Positions 1 to 11,068 of a stretch of DNA of 64,000 nt are shown here, one piece after another. A program made the translations under genes and the position numbers. The stretch's first letter is position 1, and each line of letters opens with the position of its first letter. Origin of the DNA: Sorex araneus (taxonomy: Eukaryota; Chordata; Mammalia; Eulipotyphla; Soricidae); contig NC_073306.1 of NCBI RefSeq assembly GCF_027595985.1, positions 159,980,197 to 160,044,196 of the forward strand, given 5' to 3'. The notes under the pieces were generated by a model, which ran no database searches, had not been told where the DNA came from, and worked only from the letters and a program-made list of their open reading frames with translations.

Positions 1-1198
1 GCTATTTTGAGTATGAGAATGGCTTACTTCTGACCATTTGAGTAAGTGAAAATGGTACAGAGTTTCAATAGGCAGGCTTAGATTGTAAGGTGAATGGAAA
101 GCTTAACTCACCAGAATGGGCCAGATACAAATTGAAAACTACTTTTTGAGGGAATACCTTGAGGTTATGAACTAATTATTAACAATTCTAATGTGTCTAC
201 AATAAGGCACAGGGCTCAGAGTTAAAAGCAAAGACAGAATGTTCAAGATCCACTTCCTGTCTTCAAGGAATTTACAATCTAGGGAAAGATTTTTTTCCAT
301 TGTGAAAATAAAATTTTATTTTGAAAAGCAGGTGTGATATTTATACTCTGTGGTAGGTCTGGAAATATGGCTCAGAGGTAAAGTACATGCCTTGATGTGT
401 GGGTTTCTGGATTCAATGGAACAAATTTCCAGAAGTCAGAGAAATTTGAGATTTTGGCTGATTTCATGAAGCTGCTGTGGTTTGGTAGGAGGAAGGTCCA
501 TCATGATTTGGCCAGTGTTGCTCTTTTGATTCATTTTCTGTCACTACCAGATAGGGAGAGATTTTTATTTACATGAGCTGCCAAAGTGAGTTCATGAAAT
601 ACACAAGAATACTTTTCTTATGCCGGCCAGTAAGTCAAAGGACTCATTTGCTGATTCAACTGATAGACAGATGTCAAAGAAAGAAGACATAAAGTCACAT
701 CAGGGAGGAAAGTTACCTGAAAAGTTCAGGAGAGAATTGAAAAAAAACCTATTACAAAGGAAACTACAGAATGAGGCAATGCGGTTCTCATGAAAACACG
801 GAGCTGTTAGTGATCATTGCACTTGTGTTTGCTGGTGTTAAAAAAGTGTGTGTGAACAACGTTAACAGGAACAAGACAATTGAAGAACTTGAGAAACCAA
901 CACAGTGGCTATGGATGCCTCTTCTGACACCACCTGATAATTGGTGAAGAAAAAGCATCCTGTTAATGTATCCTCCTCCAAACTTCTCATTTTCAGCTTT
1001 TGTTCCATATGGAACCCAACACAGGTCTCAAGCTTAACTTCATGCTTAACTCACGGATACCATATGCCTAGTTCATTTTGCGACATACTAACAATTGAAG
1101 ATTTTTGAAGAATGATCCAATTCCCCACATGAAAAAACGCCTTGTGTAGCAGCTAAAGGCACAATATTTGAAGCGATGATCTCAATAGAAATCCTTAA
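1..1198. other. Unassigned intergenic DNA
   Basis: AT-rich sequence with no recognised gene. About 350-420 resembles the head of an old tRNA-type SINE (ATGGCTCAGAGGTAAAGTAC). A short frame without stops at 693-947 ends ...TPPDNW; it matches nothing I recognise and lacks a convincing start, so I do not call it a gene. It could be a worn retropseudogene. Confidence 0.4.
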
Positions 1199-1212
1199 AG
1201 ATTCATAAGTTT

Positions 1213-1406
1213 GTTTGCTCTTTTTTAGTTTTTTGTTTTTTTGTTTTTTGGGTCACACCCGGTGATGGACAGGGGTTACTCCTGGCCCTACACTCAGGAA
1301 TTACTCCTGGCAGTGCTCAGGGGACCATGTGGGGTGCTGGGAATAGAACCCGGGGCGGCTGTGTGCAAGGCAAACACCCTCCCCACTGTGCTATCGCTCC
1401 AACCCC
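1213..1406 (-). mobile_element. SOR-type SINE, short A-tailed form
   Basis: Read on the minus strand it has the SOR head (GGTTGGAGCGATAGCACAGT), the B box, the body with CAGGAGTAATTCCTGAGTG, and an A-rich tail (poly-T at the left end on the plus strand). It is flanked by AGATTCATAAGTTT at 1199-1212 and 1407-1420, a perfect target-site duplication. Confidence 0.9.
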
Positions 1407-1420
1407 AGATTCATAAGTTT

Positions 1421-1608
1421 TTTTTTTTTTTTTTTTTTTTTTGCTTTTTGGGTCACACCTGGCGATGCACAGGGGTTATTCCTGGCTCTGCACTCAGGAA
1501 TCACCCCTGGCCGTGCTCAGGGGATCATATGGGATGCTGGGATTCAAACCCGGGTCGGTCTCGTGCAAGGCAAACGCCCTACCCGCTGTGCTATCGCTCC
1601 AGCCCCCC
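1421..1608 (-). mobile_element. SOR-type SINE, second insertion at the same target
   Basis: A second minus-strand short SINE with a run of about 20 T at its left end. It lies between a copy of AGATTCATAAGTTT at 1407-1420 and a third copy at 1609-1622. The same 14-bp target therefore occurs three times around two SINEs, which points to two successive insertions into one site. Confidence 0.9.
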
Positions 1609-1622
1609 AGATTCATAAGTTT

Positions 1623-2535
1623 TATGAGTTTGGTGGAGTTAAGACTTTCTGGACCTTTTTTCCCTATCTATACAATAGAAATTATAATAAATACTTTCGT
1701 GGGAAGCAAGGTATACCCAAAAGAAACCAGGTCAGAGTCCTTTGAAAAGATGCTTGGAGAAAGACTGACAGAGCCTGATGCGAGCTGTTGGTATCTCGAG
1801 GCAGGACCTAGAACTCTGTGAGAAAACAATTTAATCCTAGTTGTGTCACCTTGCTGAGTAGCACATTCTCTATGTGGAGACATCTGTAGCCTTTCTGATG
1901 GTGATGGTGAGGAACTCATCCTAGCCCCCAGACATCTCAGGGCTTGTCAGGGAAACTGAACTGTTAAGGAAGATGAGGTAGTCTTAGGCCTATCAGCTCT
2001 GCATGTTTACATGTTTTTGCCTTCTTGAAATTATTCCAACATTTACCTTAGGTTTCATTAAAATGACACCCGAGTCTCTGGCCAGGTGGAAAGACTTGCA
2101 CATGTTTATAATTCAGAGAACATGAGAAGGTGGGTGCTATTTCTTTGAAGTTATTTTGACAATAGTGGTAGAGTCAACAGGTGAGGATCTTTGAAATCAG
2201 AACCATGTATGTGGCATGATGAAGTGGCCCAAATGATGGCTGTGAAAAGTCTGTGCTCCAAACACCTGGGAGAAGACAGTCAGAGGATGGAAACAACTGG
2301 CAAATTAAATGATGTAATGAAGTAGTATTTTTTGCTAACTAGGTAGACAGGCCTGTGAAATAGGGACTGGCACTAATACCTTTGGTTGCCAACACAATAT
2401 TTTCCTTTGATGGAGCACACAGACACCCACACTCTGTGGCTTGTTATTCACTATATTTAACCCCTTCTGCATTGCAAGGACAAAGAATATAGCTGACCCT
2501 AGTGCTAAAATTTCTAATCATTTATAGGAGCCAGA
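1623..2535. other. Unassigned intergenic DNA
   Basis: No gene, splice-bounded open frame or shrew-type repeat could be recognised in this stretch. Confidence 0.4.
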
Positions 2536-2740
2536 AAACCCAATTGCTGGGGCCATGGAAAGGCTCCAAAAACCCTTTATAAAGAAGAGAAAGAGAAATT
2601 AGGTTGTCTATCATTTTCCAAATAAATCATCAGTTCCTTCCTATTGAGACTTTTAGAATTCTCAATGTCAATCCTATTGGAATTTAGGAGTTTGATGCTA
2701 GTATTGTTTTAAGAGAAGAGAGGGAATCAGCTTTTCTTGA
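2536..2740 (+). repeat. Diverged direct repeat, copy 1
   Basis: Shares a colinear series of blocks with 3765-3965: GGAAAGGCTC / GTAAAGGCTC, CCCTTTATAAAGAAGAGA / CCCTTTTATAAAAGAGAG, AATTAGGTTGTCTAT in both, and matched blocks on to CAGCTTTTCTTGA / CAAGTTTTCTTAA. A further matching block (about 2858-2890 against 3968-4000) is offset by about 120 bp. It is either an old local duplication or two copies of an unnamed repeat. Confidence 0.7.
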
Positions 2741-3764
2741 TGCCCCACAGTTCCTTGGATGAGTTCTTTGCTTGGGCAGTCTGTGAAGTTCAGAGGAAGG
2801 TGGTTGCAAGTGGGAAGAAAGCAGAGATTTGGGTCAATGAGTCAATGTTCTATATACCAAGGAGTATTTCAATATTTTAACATGTAGATCAGTGGGAACT
2901 GGGGCGTGCTCCATACTTATACACAATGAACTTGTCTTCCCCTGGATGTCGATTCCTGGCAGGTTTTAGATAGAGAACTTAGGTGTTGAGTTTCCTGAAT
3001 GTTAGCTGGGAATAGGCTAGAGGATTTACTTGCTTCATTTCAGGCCATCTCTATTCTTAGGACTTTCCACAGGTCCTTGTGAATAATCAGGGATATTATG
3101 TGGGAGAGACATTGTGTTGTTGTCTATTTCCCTTGAGTCTCCAAAATAAAGCAGGTCCTCATGCCACAAATTCTGTTTTAGAGCTAGGCTCTGTCTTGCC
3201 TAAAACTAAAAGGTTGAATTATTTTTAATTTGATCTCTTCAACTTCTGGACCTGCATAAATGTTAGTTGATTTGTATATGACAAAATGAGACTTTTTTGA
3301 TGGGTATAGAAACTTATCCAGGGTCCCCTCCAAAATCAACTCACACCCTTCAGTTGACTCAGTTTCCTGATGACTCACAGCTGTCTTGGCTTTACCAGTC
3401 AGCTAGTCCCATGGGTTAAAAGTGGCTCTTCGGCAGAATCTAAGATCCCTGGGAATCAGAGTATCATGTATGTCTGCTATGAGAGGCTCAAAATGAGTCC
3501 TTACCCTCCCTGTACTGTCTTTATGGCCTGGATCTTTTCACTGGACTGAATATATCCAGTTTGCTCTCTGAAATGGGAACTAGAGTAAGAGATAGAGTGT
3601 GTGTGTGTGTATTGAGGCTTTGAACCTGTGTTTTCCCTGAGGAAAATACAAGTTCAAAGGCTTCAGTTCCTCATCTGTTCCTTAAATTCAACCACTGTGG
3701 GAAATTCAGGCAACCAGATGGTCATCTGCTTAGTAAAACTGAATTATAAGCTAAACTTTCAATA
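2741..3764. other. Unassigned DNA between the direct repeats
   Basis: No gene recognised. A short GT run occurs near 3598-3611. Part of the duplicated sequence continues at about 2858-2890. Confidence 0.4.
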
Positions 3765-3965
3765 AATTAACTCCCATTGCTGGTGCCATGTAAAGGCTCT
3801 ACATCCCTTTTATAAAAGAGAGAAGGAATAATTAGGTTGTCTATGATTTTCTCAATAAACCACGATTCATTTCTGTTGAGACCGATTGAACTCTCCACAC
3901 TAATCTTTCTTAATACTAGGTTTGATACTATGGTGCTTTCAAGAGCAGATAAAAATCAAGTTTTC
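3765..3965 (+). repeat. Diverged direct repeat, copy 2
   Basis: Partner of 2536-2740, about 1.23 kb downstream in the same orientation. The blocks keep the same order, with scattered substitutions and small indels, so the duplication is not recent. Confidence 0.7.
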
Positions 3966-4334
3966 TTAAAGGAATATGTTCATAGTTTAACATCTACCTT
4001 TTTATAACCATGTTAGTGAATCTCCTTGCACAGTTAACACTCATTTTTTCTGACAAAATAAAAGTTGGTGGTAATCTTCAAATAAAAACATCCAATTCTG
4101 CTGATGAAACCAAATACTCTCATATTAACTCTTAATTTTAATGAAATACATAGACTCTGGGAGTGGGACTTACAATTCACTAGTAAATGTTCTCTTCTAT
4201 GGGGAGCAGCCAAGGTATTTCAGAATCTATCTGTAAGCAAACAAGAGAACTACAACTTCAAATTAAAAACAAACTCCTGCATTTAATTCCCAAAGATGAA
4301 GTTTTGAGACTCGCTAAATAATTGTTCAATTGTG

Positions 4335-4760
4335 ATGACTGATTTGATCTGTCAACTTGGCTGGCACCAGAGCCCAGAGAATATGGACCAACACAATTTG
4401 AGATGTTTTGGTAAGAATCTTTGGATTAGATTTACAGTCAAATCTATGGTCTTCGGGATACAGCAGATTGCCATTTATAATGTGAGTAGGCCTCATCAGT
4501 CAAAGTCCTGACTGGAACAAAAGATTGGTTTTTCTTCAAATAAGAGGAAATTCTGTATCTGATACTCCTGAGACTCCAGTTGAATTGGCTCTTCCTTGGA
4601 CTTCAGTCTGAAGCCCATTCTATAGATTTTTAAATTTCTGCCTTTCTAGCCTCATGAGTCAATTCTTTAAGATACCTATCTTTACATACACACACACATC
4701 TCACTGGTTCTGTGTCCTGAAGAACTCTGTCTGATACAAAAGTGTTCTCATAGTTTCCTA
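4335..4760 (+). repeat. Ancient mammalian interspersed repeat, class unresolved
   Basis: Runs from TGTCAACTTGGCTGGCACC through GTGAGTAGGCCTCATCAGTC and CATGAGTCAATTC to TCACTGGTTCTGTGTCCTGA and CTGTCTGATAC. That order matches a widespread old mammalian repeat consensus, but I cannot name the subfamily with certainty. It is non-coding. Confidence 0.6.
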
Positions 4761-5868
4761 ATTTTATTTCCTCCTTACATTCTCTTTCAACCTGGAACAG
4801 TGGAATCACCAAGAGACTTTAACTACAGTTGAAACTGATTTCGTCTGGACTGTGGCCTGGCATGGAGAATTTTTTTACATTTCCCAGCTGGTTCTAAAGT
4901 ATAATTATACTTAAGAAACATTGTATTAGAGTTCCTTGGTCAAAAACTAAGTGAGAACTGGACTATATGCCTTTTCAACTACCCTATTTCCTGGTCTGCA
5001 TATGGGTTTCCTTTGCAGCCAATATCCTCTTTATGAGACTCAAGGACTCACAATGTTTTTCTCACCTATCTTCTTGTGACAGCTTGTTAGGGTGGCCCAG
5101 TGTGAACCATTGACTGCTACACCAATTCCTATCTCTAAAAAGAAACATTTGTTTTTCCACTTTATTTCAAAGTTTTAGATAAATTCTTTGATGCCTGCAA
5201 GTGGCTAGTTAATTTGCATCTGCAGGAAACTGGGACAGAAACAGATCATTCCTCTGCAAAGAATTCCTCCTAACAACCATAACTTTCCAATGAAGGAATA
5301 AATTTTCTCTTTGAAAATTCTGTCCAATAGTGATTCTCAATAAGTAATGGGAACAAGTCGCTGCTATATTCATTCTTGAGCAAAGTGATGTGCACACAAA
5401 GCTAGCTACTCAACCCAATAAAAACCTGGAAACAACTTGCTGCTCAGGAGTTACTGGTTAAAAAATTTATCATTTATCCTAAGATAACACATTGTTCATT
5501 CATAAAAGGAAATGAGGCCACTCTTTATACTTTAATGTAGCATGACCAAATATGTGCTGAAGGTGCATTAGAACACTTCACTAGGGCAGGTATTATAATC
5601 TCTTTCAACTCCACAATACTCTTAGCATTGCTTGAAATTATTCATGTTAGAATTATACTTGGAGGTTTGTAAATGCTACCAACCAGGACATTCCCACCCC
5701 AAAGAGATGATTGCCAAACATATACTAGTCCAATACTGGAGAGATATCCAGAACCCATTGTCAAGGTATTAAGAAAAGGTATAGTACAATGTGTAAGAAA
5801 TTAACCTGCATTCACAAGTGTGAAAATAAGGAAAGTACATGTATTTTTAAAAAGTTGGATTGCTCAAT
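4761..5868. other. Unassigned intergenic DNA
   Basis: AT-rich sequence without a recognised gene or shrew-specific repeat. L1-like sequence may begin at its right end. Confidence 0.35.
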
Positions 5869-5869
5869 A

Positions 5870-6355
5870 TCTGTAATATAAAAAAAATCCCTCCACTTAA
5901 AAACAGAACCACTATTTGACCCCTAATTTCTCTACAAGGTATATACTCAAGAACAGTGGAATCCTAGGTCTGAAAAAAAGTATGTATATATGTGAGCAGT
6001 AGGCTCAATAGATAATGTATATAATATTCCCATCAAAAAATGACTTCAGAAATTGTGGTATATATGCACACTAGAATACTATTCAATCACAAAAGAAAAA
6101 CAGACTGATAGATACTACCACTTGGATAGACCTTAAAAACCATTAGCCTAAGTGAAAGAAACCAAACCAAAGAATTCATGTATTGTATGAGTCTGCTTAT
6201 ATGATATATTCAGAGCAGGTACATATGTAGAGTGGGAAAGCAGATTCAAAGTTATAATAGGGAAAAGGTAGAAATGGAAGCTATTATTTCTTAGGTAAAT
6301 TTTTTTTCTGCAGTAATGAAAAGGTTTTAAAAGGCAGCAATTGTACATTATTACA
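5870..6355 (+). mobile_element. L1 fragment, end of ORF2 and 3' region
   Basis: Contains worn forms of the L1 ORF2 C-terminal landmarks, for example GGTATATATGCACACTAGAA and ACTATTCAATCACAAAAG followed by the CACTTGGATAGACC block. The reading frame is broken, so this is a dead L1 remnant. Confidence 0.75.
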
Positions 6356-6371
6356 TTGAATGCCTAATAGA

Positions 6372-6530
6372 AGGACCAGAGAGATAATACAGAAGTTTAG
6401 GAACTTGCTTTGCCCAGGCTGATCCCAGTTCAATCCCCAGAGCACCATCAGGAGTTACCTCTGGGCACAGAGCCAGGAATAAACCCTAAGAACTACCAGG
6501 TGTGGCCCCTCAAAACAAACAAAAGCATCA
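6372..6530 (+). mobile_element. Older SOR-related SINE
   Basis: Starts GGACCAGAGAGATAATACAG, has a B-box-like GTTCAATCCCC and the body GGGCACAGAGCCAGGAATAA, and ends in an A-rich tail. It is more diverged than the young SINEs at 1.2 and 7.5 kb. Confidence 0.8.
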
Positions 6531-7080
6531 ACAAAGAGGGCTATATATAAATTTCACCTCAATTAAAACAAAAAACAAAAATCAAATATTGTGAAACTGG
6601 TAAACCAATTGTCTCAGAGGGGAACTGGGTACTTGCCTAACAGAGACCAAGGATGTCTTTCCATTGTATATCTTTGTGTACTTTAAATTTTTGAACATTT
6701 TGTATAATGGAGATGATGAAGGTCTTACAGATGCAAGTGTCACCTTTACAAAACCTTTATAAACCTTTATAAAGAGATAAGGAATAAAATGGTGATGTCA
6801 CAACTTAGAAGCTACAAAGTGAGGTTCAGCTCAGTTGTCCAAATTCTAGTTTTCCAGAGACTTGATTGATTTCCAGAGACTTGAGCTCCATTTTCCATAG
6901 CCTCTCAGGTGAATGTCCTTTCCAAAGGACATTTGGGAAGCTGGATTTACTCTTCCCTGTAATGGGAAGCTGCAGCAGGATATTTGGCATAGTGATCGAA
7001 GCAGGCTTAGGAATGACCATGTGTCCTTGGGTTAGATCCATAACATCTTTGAACTTCAGTTTTCTCCTTGTTAAAGGGGA
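6531..7080. other. Unassigned intergenic DNA
   Basis: No gene recognised. CTTTATAAACCTTTATAAAG near 6755 is a small palindromic tandem motif. Confidence 0.35.
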
Positions 7081-7084
7081 TGAT

Positions 7085-7250
7085 AGTAGGACAGGTAGGG
7101 CATTTGCCTTTCACACAGAAGACCCAGGTTCAATCTCTGGCACCTCATCCAGTCCCCTGAGCATGGCCAGGAGTGATCTCTGAGTTTAGGGCCAGGAATA
7201 TCCCTGAGCACTGCCAGATGTGGCCCCTAAACCAAAATAAATTTAAAAAT
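7085..7250 (+). mobile_element. Older SOR-related SINE
   Basis: Has GACAGGTAGGGCATTTGCCT, a B-box-like GGTTCAATCTC, GCATGGCCAGGAGTGATCTC and GCCAGATGTGGCCCC, then an A-rich end. The 5' end is poorly preserved. Confidence 0.8.
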
Positions 7251-7303
7251 TAAAGAGCATGACAAGACCTAGCTTTTTAGTGGATATAAAAAAGGAATAA
7301 ACT

Positions 7304-7556
7304 GGGGCTGAAGTGATAGCACAGCGGGTAGGGTGTTTGCCTTGCACATGGCCGACCCAGGTTCGATTCCTCCGTCCCTCTTGGAGCACCTGGCAAGATA
7401 CCAAGAGTATCCTGCCCACACGGCAGAGCCTGACAAGCTACCCGTGGTGTATTCGATATGCCAAAAACAGTAACAACAAGTCTCAAAATGGAGACGTTAC
7501 TGGTGCCCACTCGAGCAAATTGATGAGCAACAGGATGACAATGACCTGACTTGATG
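7304..7556 (+). mobile_element. SOR-type SINE, long form without A-tail
   Basis: tRNA-like head with A box (TAGCACAGCGGG) and B box (GGTTCGATTCC), then the long-form body: CGTCCCTCTTGGAG, AGAGTATCCTGCC, TATTCGATATGCCAAAAACA, GAGACGTTACTGG. The element ends in GATGACAATGACC-type sequence, not in poly-A. The target AAAAAGGAATAAACT precedes it (7288-7303) and follows it (7557-7571). Confidence 0.93.
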
Positions 7557-7571
7557 AAAAAGGAATAAACT

Positions 7572-7743
7572 GGGGCTGGAGCAATAGCACAGTGAATAGG
7601 GTATTTGCCTTGCACATGGCTGACCCAGGTTCGATTCCCAGCGTCCCATATGGTCCCCTGAGCACCGCCAGGGGTAATTCCTGAGTGCAGAGTCAGGAGT
7701 AATTCCTGTGCATTTCTGGGTGTGACCTAAAAAGCAAAAAAAA
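7572..7743 (+). mobile_element. SOR-type SINE, short A-tailed form
   Basis: Starts GGGGCTGGAGCAATAGCACA and ends GGTGTGACCTAAAAAGCAAA plus poly-A. It follows the second copy of the 7.3-kb target and is followed by a third copy (AAAAAGGAATAAA, 7744-7756). Two SINEs of different form therefore used one target. Confidence 0.93.
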
Positions 7744-7780
7744 AAAAAGGAATAAATAATTAAGATAACATAGGGGTGTG

Positions 7781-8024
7781 GACTGGAGCGATAGCACAGC
7801 GGGTAGCGCGTTTGCCTTGCACACAACCGACCCAGGTTCGATTCCTTCGTCCCTCTCGGAATACCTGGCAAGCTACCAAGAGTATCCTGCCTGCACGGCA
7901 GAGCCTGGCAAGCTACCCATGGCATATTCGATATGCCAAAAACAGTAACAAGTCTCACAATGGAGACGTTACTCGTGCACACTCTAGCAAATCAATGAAC
8001 AACGAGACAACAGTGATACAGTGC
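7781..8024 (+). mobile_element. SOR-type SINE, long form without A-tail
   Basis: Full-length long form from GACTGGAGCGATAGCACAGC to CAACAGTGATACAGTGC. It is flanked by AGGGGTGTG at 7772-7780 and 8025-8033. The right duplication abuts the CAGTG-type end directly, with no A-tail. Confidence 0.93.
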
Positions 8025-8033
8025 AGGGGTGTG

Positions 8034-8439
8034 TCCAATACCTTGTAGGACAGTGTTAATATCCTTTCCACTAGGGGACAATACTGCAGGTTCCTCCAAC
8101 CTTTCTGATGACTGTACATGACAATTTGTTTAGCTGTTTTGTTCAGCTAATTCGGTCACTAGAACAATTCTCTTCTGATATTTTTATAAGCCCCTTCCTT
8201 TTAAAAAAATAATCAAGACTATCATTTCATTGAAGATATATTAGAAAAAAAGGGTAAGGGCTTTTTTTCTCAAGCTATTGTTCTCTCAACATATGTTTCT
8301 TTCTCTCCTCGCTTTTGAAAAACACATCTCTCTTTAACAAGTATTTCTCTCTCTCTCTTTTCTCACACTTCTCTAAATTTTTTAAATAAAAAACTATTTT
8401 GCTTCCTTTAAAAAATTGTAAGAGAACTGGACTTCTTAT
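8034..8439. other. Unassigned intergenic DNA
   Basis: AT-rich, with CT-rich patches near 8345. No gene seen. CCACTAGGGGACAA at about 8069 resembles a CTCF core but has two mismatches. Confidence 0.3.
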
Positions 8440-8705
8440 TGTTTCCTAAAGTGATCGAATCAGTTAACACTCCCACCAGCAATAGATCAAAGCTCCTTTG
8501 CCCCCATAGCTATACCAGCAGTCGTTATTTTCATTTTTTTATGTGTCCCTATCTCATTGAGGTGAGGTAATCTCTCATTGTTTAGGTTTATAATTCTCTG
8601 ATTATAAATTATGAGAAGCAATTTTTCAAATACTTATTAGCCATTTGTCTGTCTTCTATAAGGAAATGTATGCCCATTTCTTCTCCCTATATTTTTGATA
8701 GGAAT
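8440..8705 (-). mobile_element. L1 ORF2 fragment, inverted 5' part
   Basis: On the minus strand this reads as L1 ORF2 3' region: AAATGGGCATACATTTCC, AGACAAATGGCTAATAAG, TGCTGGTGGGAGTGTTAACT. It abuts plus-strand L1 sequence that continues from about this point of the element, the arrangement left by twin priming. Confidence 0.75.
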
Positions 8706-9260
8706 ATTTGATATTTGCTGCTGTTGTCAAGAAAACACTTCTCACCAAACCAAGAATTGAGTTTCTATACAACCCAGCAATTCCATGTTTTGGCAAGGGC
8801 CCAAAACCACTATCTTAAAAATAACATAAGAGAATTCTCAATATTCACAATAGTCAAGATCTGGAAGCAACTCAAGAATCCAAGAATACATGAGTGGATA
8901 AAGAAACTGTGGTATATATACACAATGAAATATTAGTCAACTATAAGAAAAGATGAAATCATGCAAGTTGCTGCTACATGGATAGAATTAAAGAGTATTA
9001 TGTTGAGCTCAATCAGAAGGAGGGGGCATATACAGAATTATCTCTCTCTTTCATATGTGGGAACATGGAGAAACATAGCAAGGGAATAACAAATAGCCAA
9101 AATCAACAGAACCTGAGAGTTGGTCTAAAGAACTGAGCTTACAAAGGAGGGATGTCGGGGAGGGGGTTGGGTGGGAGAGGACTTAGGACATTAGTATAAG
9201 GAAAGGAGCACTCTGGTGGTGGGTATAGTGTCGGAACATTATATACATCAAATTATCATT
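8706..9260 (+). mobile_element. L1 3' end
   Basis: Contains CAACCCAGCAATTCCATG, TGTGGTATATATACACAATG and ATGGATAGAATTAAAGAG from the ORF2 C-terminal region, then a 3' UTR with a G-rich tract (GATGTCGGGGAGGGGGTTGG) and GTGGTGGGTATAGTGTCGGA. Frames are broken. Confidence 0.8.
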
Positions 9261-9285
9261 AATTTGTCACAATAAGTCACTTTGT

Positions 9286-9399
9286 CACTTTGTCACAATA
9301 AGAACTGGAGAAGAGAGAGGGAGAATTAGACTCTTAAGTAAAGCACTTTGTCACAATAAGAACTGGAGAAGAGAGAGAGAATTAGACTCTTAAGTAAGG
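9286..9399 (+). repeat. 58-bp tandem duplication
   Basis: The unit beginning CACTTTGTCACAATAAGAAC and ending in the CTCTTAAGTAAAG region occurs at 9286-9343 and again at 9344-9399, differing by a 2-bp indel and a final substitution. The near-identity marks a recent duplication just after the L1 3' end. Confidence 0.9.
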
Positions 9400-10964
9400 C
9401 AACTAGAATTGTGACTTATTGAGTCTTACCTTGAGCCTCATTGTTTAAAGGTATTATTTCTAAATCTTACAACAGCAGTAGAATTAACATATCACAACTC
9501 AAATTTTATGGGGCTCAGAGAGCCACTCACTTGCTCACAGCCACGTAGCTCTAAGGCAGGGATTGGAACCCAGGATCCCCTGACTTTCCACTATATCATA
9601 CTCTATCATGGAGCCCAACTGGTAACTGGCAAAAATTCAAGACTCCCATATTGGTTTGGAACGGTCATGGAGTATGGATGAAAGTTAGAAGAGCCCTGAA
9701 GATTACTGAGTCTGAGCCCCACCTCAAAAGAAACCCTTGCTTCAACATCCCTGATTCTTTGACAGGGAGCTCCCCACCTCATGTGACAGCAATTCCATTT
9801 TTAGACAACCCTAATTACTAGGGAGACTCATAATGTGCTATTTGCCAGTCAGATTCACCTGCTATTTTCATTACAACTTCATACACCCTGATGAGGCCAT
9901 CATTAAGACACCCTCAGCTGAAATCCTGAACTCCATTACCTCCTGGACTTGCAATAAGGCCTCTAACACCATTGCCAAATAAAGTTTCTTCAGAGCATCA
10001 GCAATGCAGACAAAGTCATGAAAGGGATGTTGATTGCTGCTTCAAATGAGTCTGGGATAGGTGATTATCTCTTCCTGAGAAAAGGTTATTCTGGATGGGA
10101 TGTATTGTCACTCGGGACAGAGGTATAGCATATATTGCAGAAGTTTAAAATAATCAGAGTCGTGTATATGCAACACAATTCCTTGGTTAATTAAAATGCT
10201 GTGAAAAGCAATGAAAGCTGATTTTTTAGTTTCTCCTTCTTCCTGGTTTTCAGCTTCTCTGGCAGTTTTCTGGGGAGTTGAAGGACAGTCAGCTTAAAAT
10301 GATCAAAAATGAGTTAATGTCGCTAGTTTCCTGTACCGAGGGAGTGTACAGTAAGATCCAACAACAAAATAATGGAGATTAAAAATGGACCAGAATGGGA
10401 AGGAGGGTATCCAAAGTCTTCTGAGTGAGAGCGATGTGTGCATCTGATTCTCTGCAGGGGAAACAAAATACGTTTACATGATTGTGCGAATGGTGAGGAA
10501 CTAAAAGATGCCAGGGTCAGAAGAGTAATGTGCTTCCTTGGGGATTTGGGTGGCAAATAGGATTGAAAATCTTAACTTTAATGAAGACAACAAAAATCAC
10601 ATAATTAACACACACTGTTAACACCTCATTAGTCTCCTGGGGCTTAAGTTATGCTAAAAATAATCAACACATTTTGTTTAAATAAGGTGCGCTTACAGGT
10701 GTCAGGAGGACTCCTTGGCCATAGCAAAATGAGGCCATTTTCCTACTTTCCCCCCAGATCCTATAAAACAGGCCTTATCTTTATTCTGTGGAAAGGATTG
10801 CTAAAAAACATCTGTGGAACTTATGGAGTGGAAATGAATGTGTTCTTGAGAGCCTTTGAGCCTTGAGAGATTCTGAGTCTGACTCCAAGATCTTGCACAA
10901 TGCTATTTCACATCTTAAGATTGTCTCCCAAATAGCTGGTAAGGGATATTCTTGGTAACCTTTC
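9400..10964. other. Unassigned intergenic DNA
   Basis: About 1.6 kb without recognised repeats or exons. It may contain old diverged mammalian repeats that I cannot name by eye. Confidence 0.35.
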
Positions 10965-10995
10965 AGCATCAATATTGCAAACCACAACGCCTAAA

Positions 10996-11068
<73 letters not shown>

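Noticed and set aside
693..947. Short open frame ending ...LLTPPDNW, possible small gene or processed pseudogene
   Set aside because: No recognised homologue, no convincing start, no poly-A or target duplication visible. Too little support to annotate.
7313..7380. tRNA-like A and B boxes, possible tRNA gene
   Set aside because: The boxes belong to SINE heads. No cloverleaf-complete tRNA of about 73 nt is present, and the same head recurs dozens of times.
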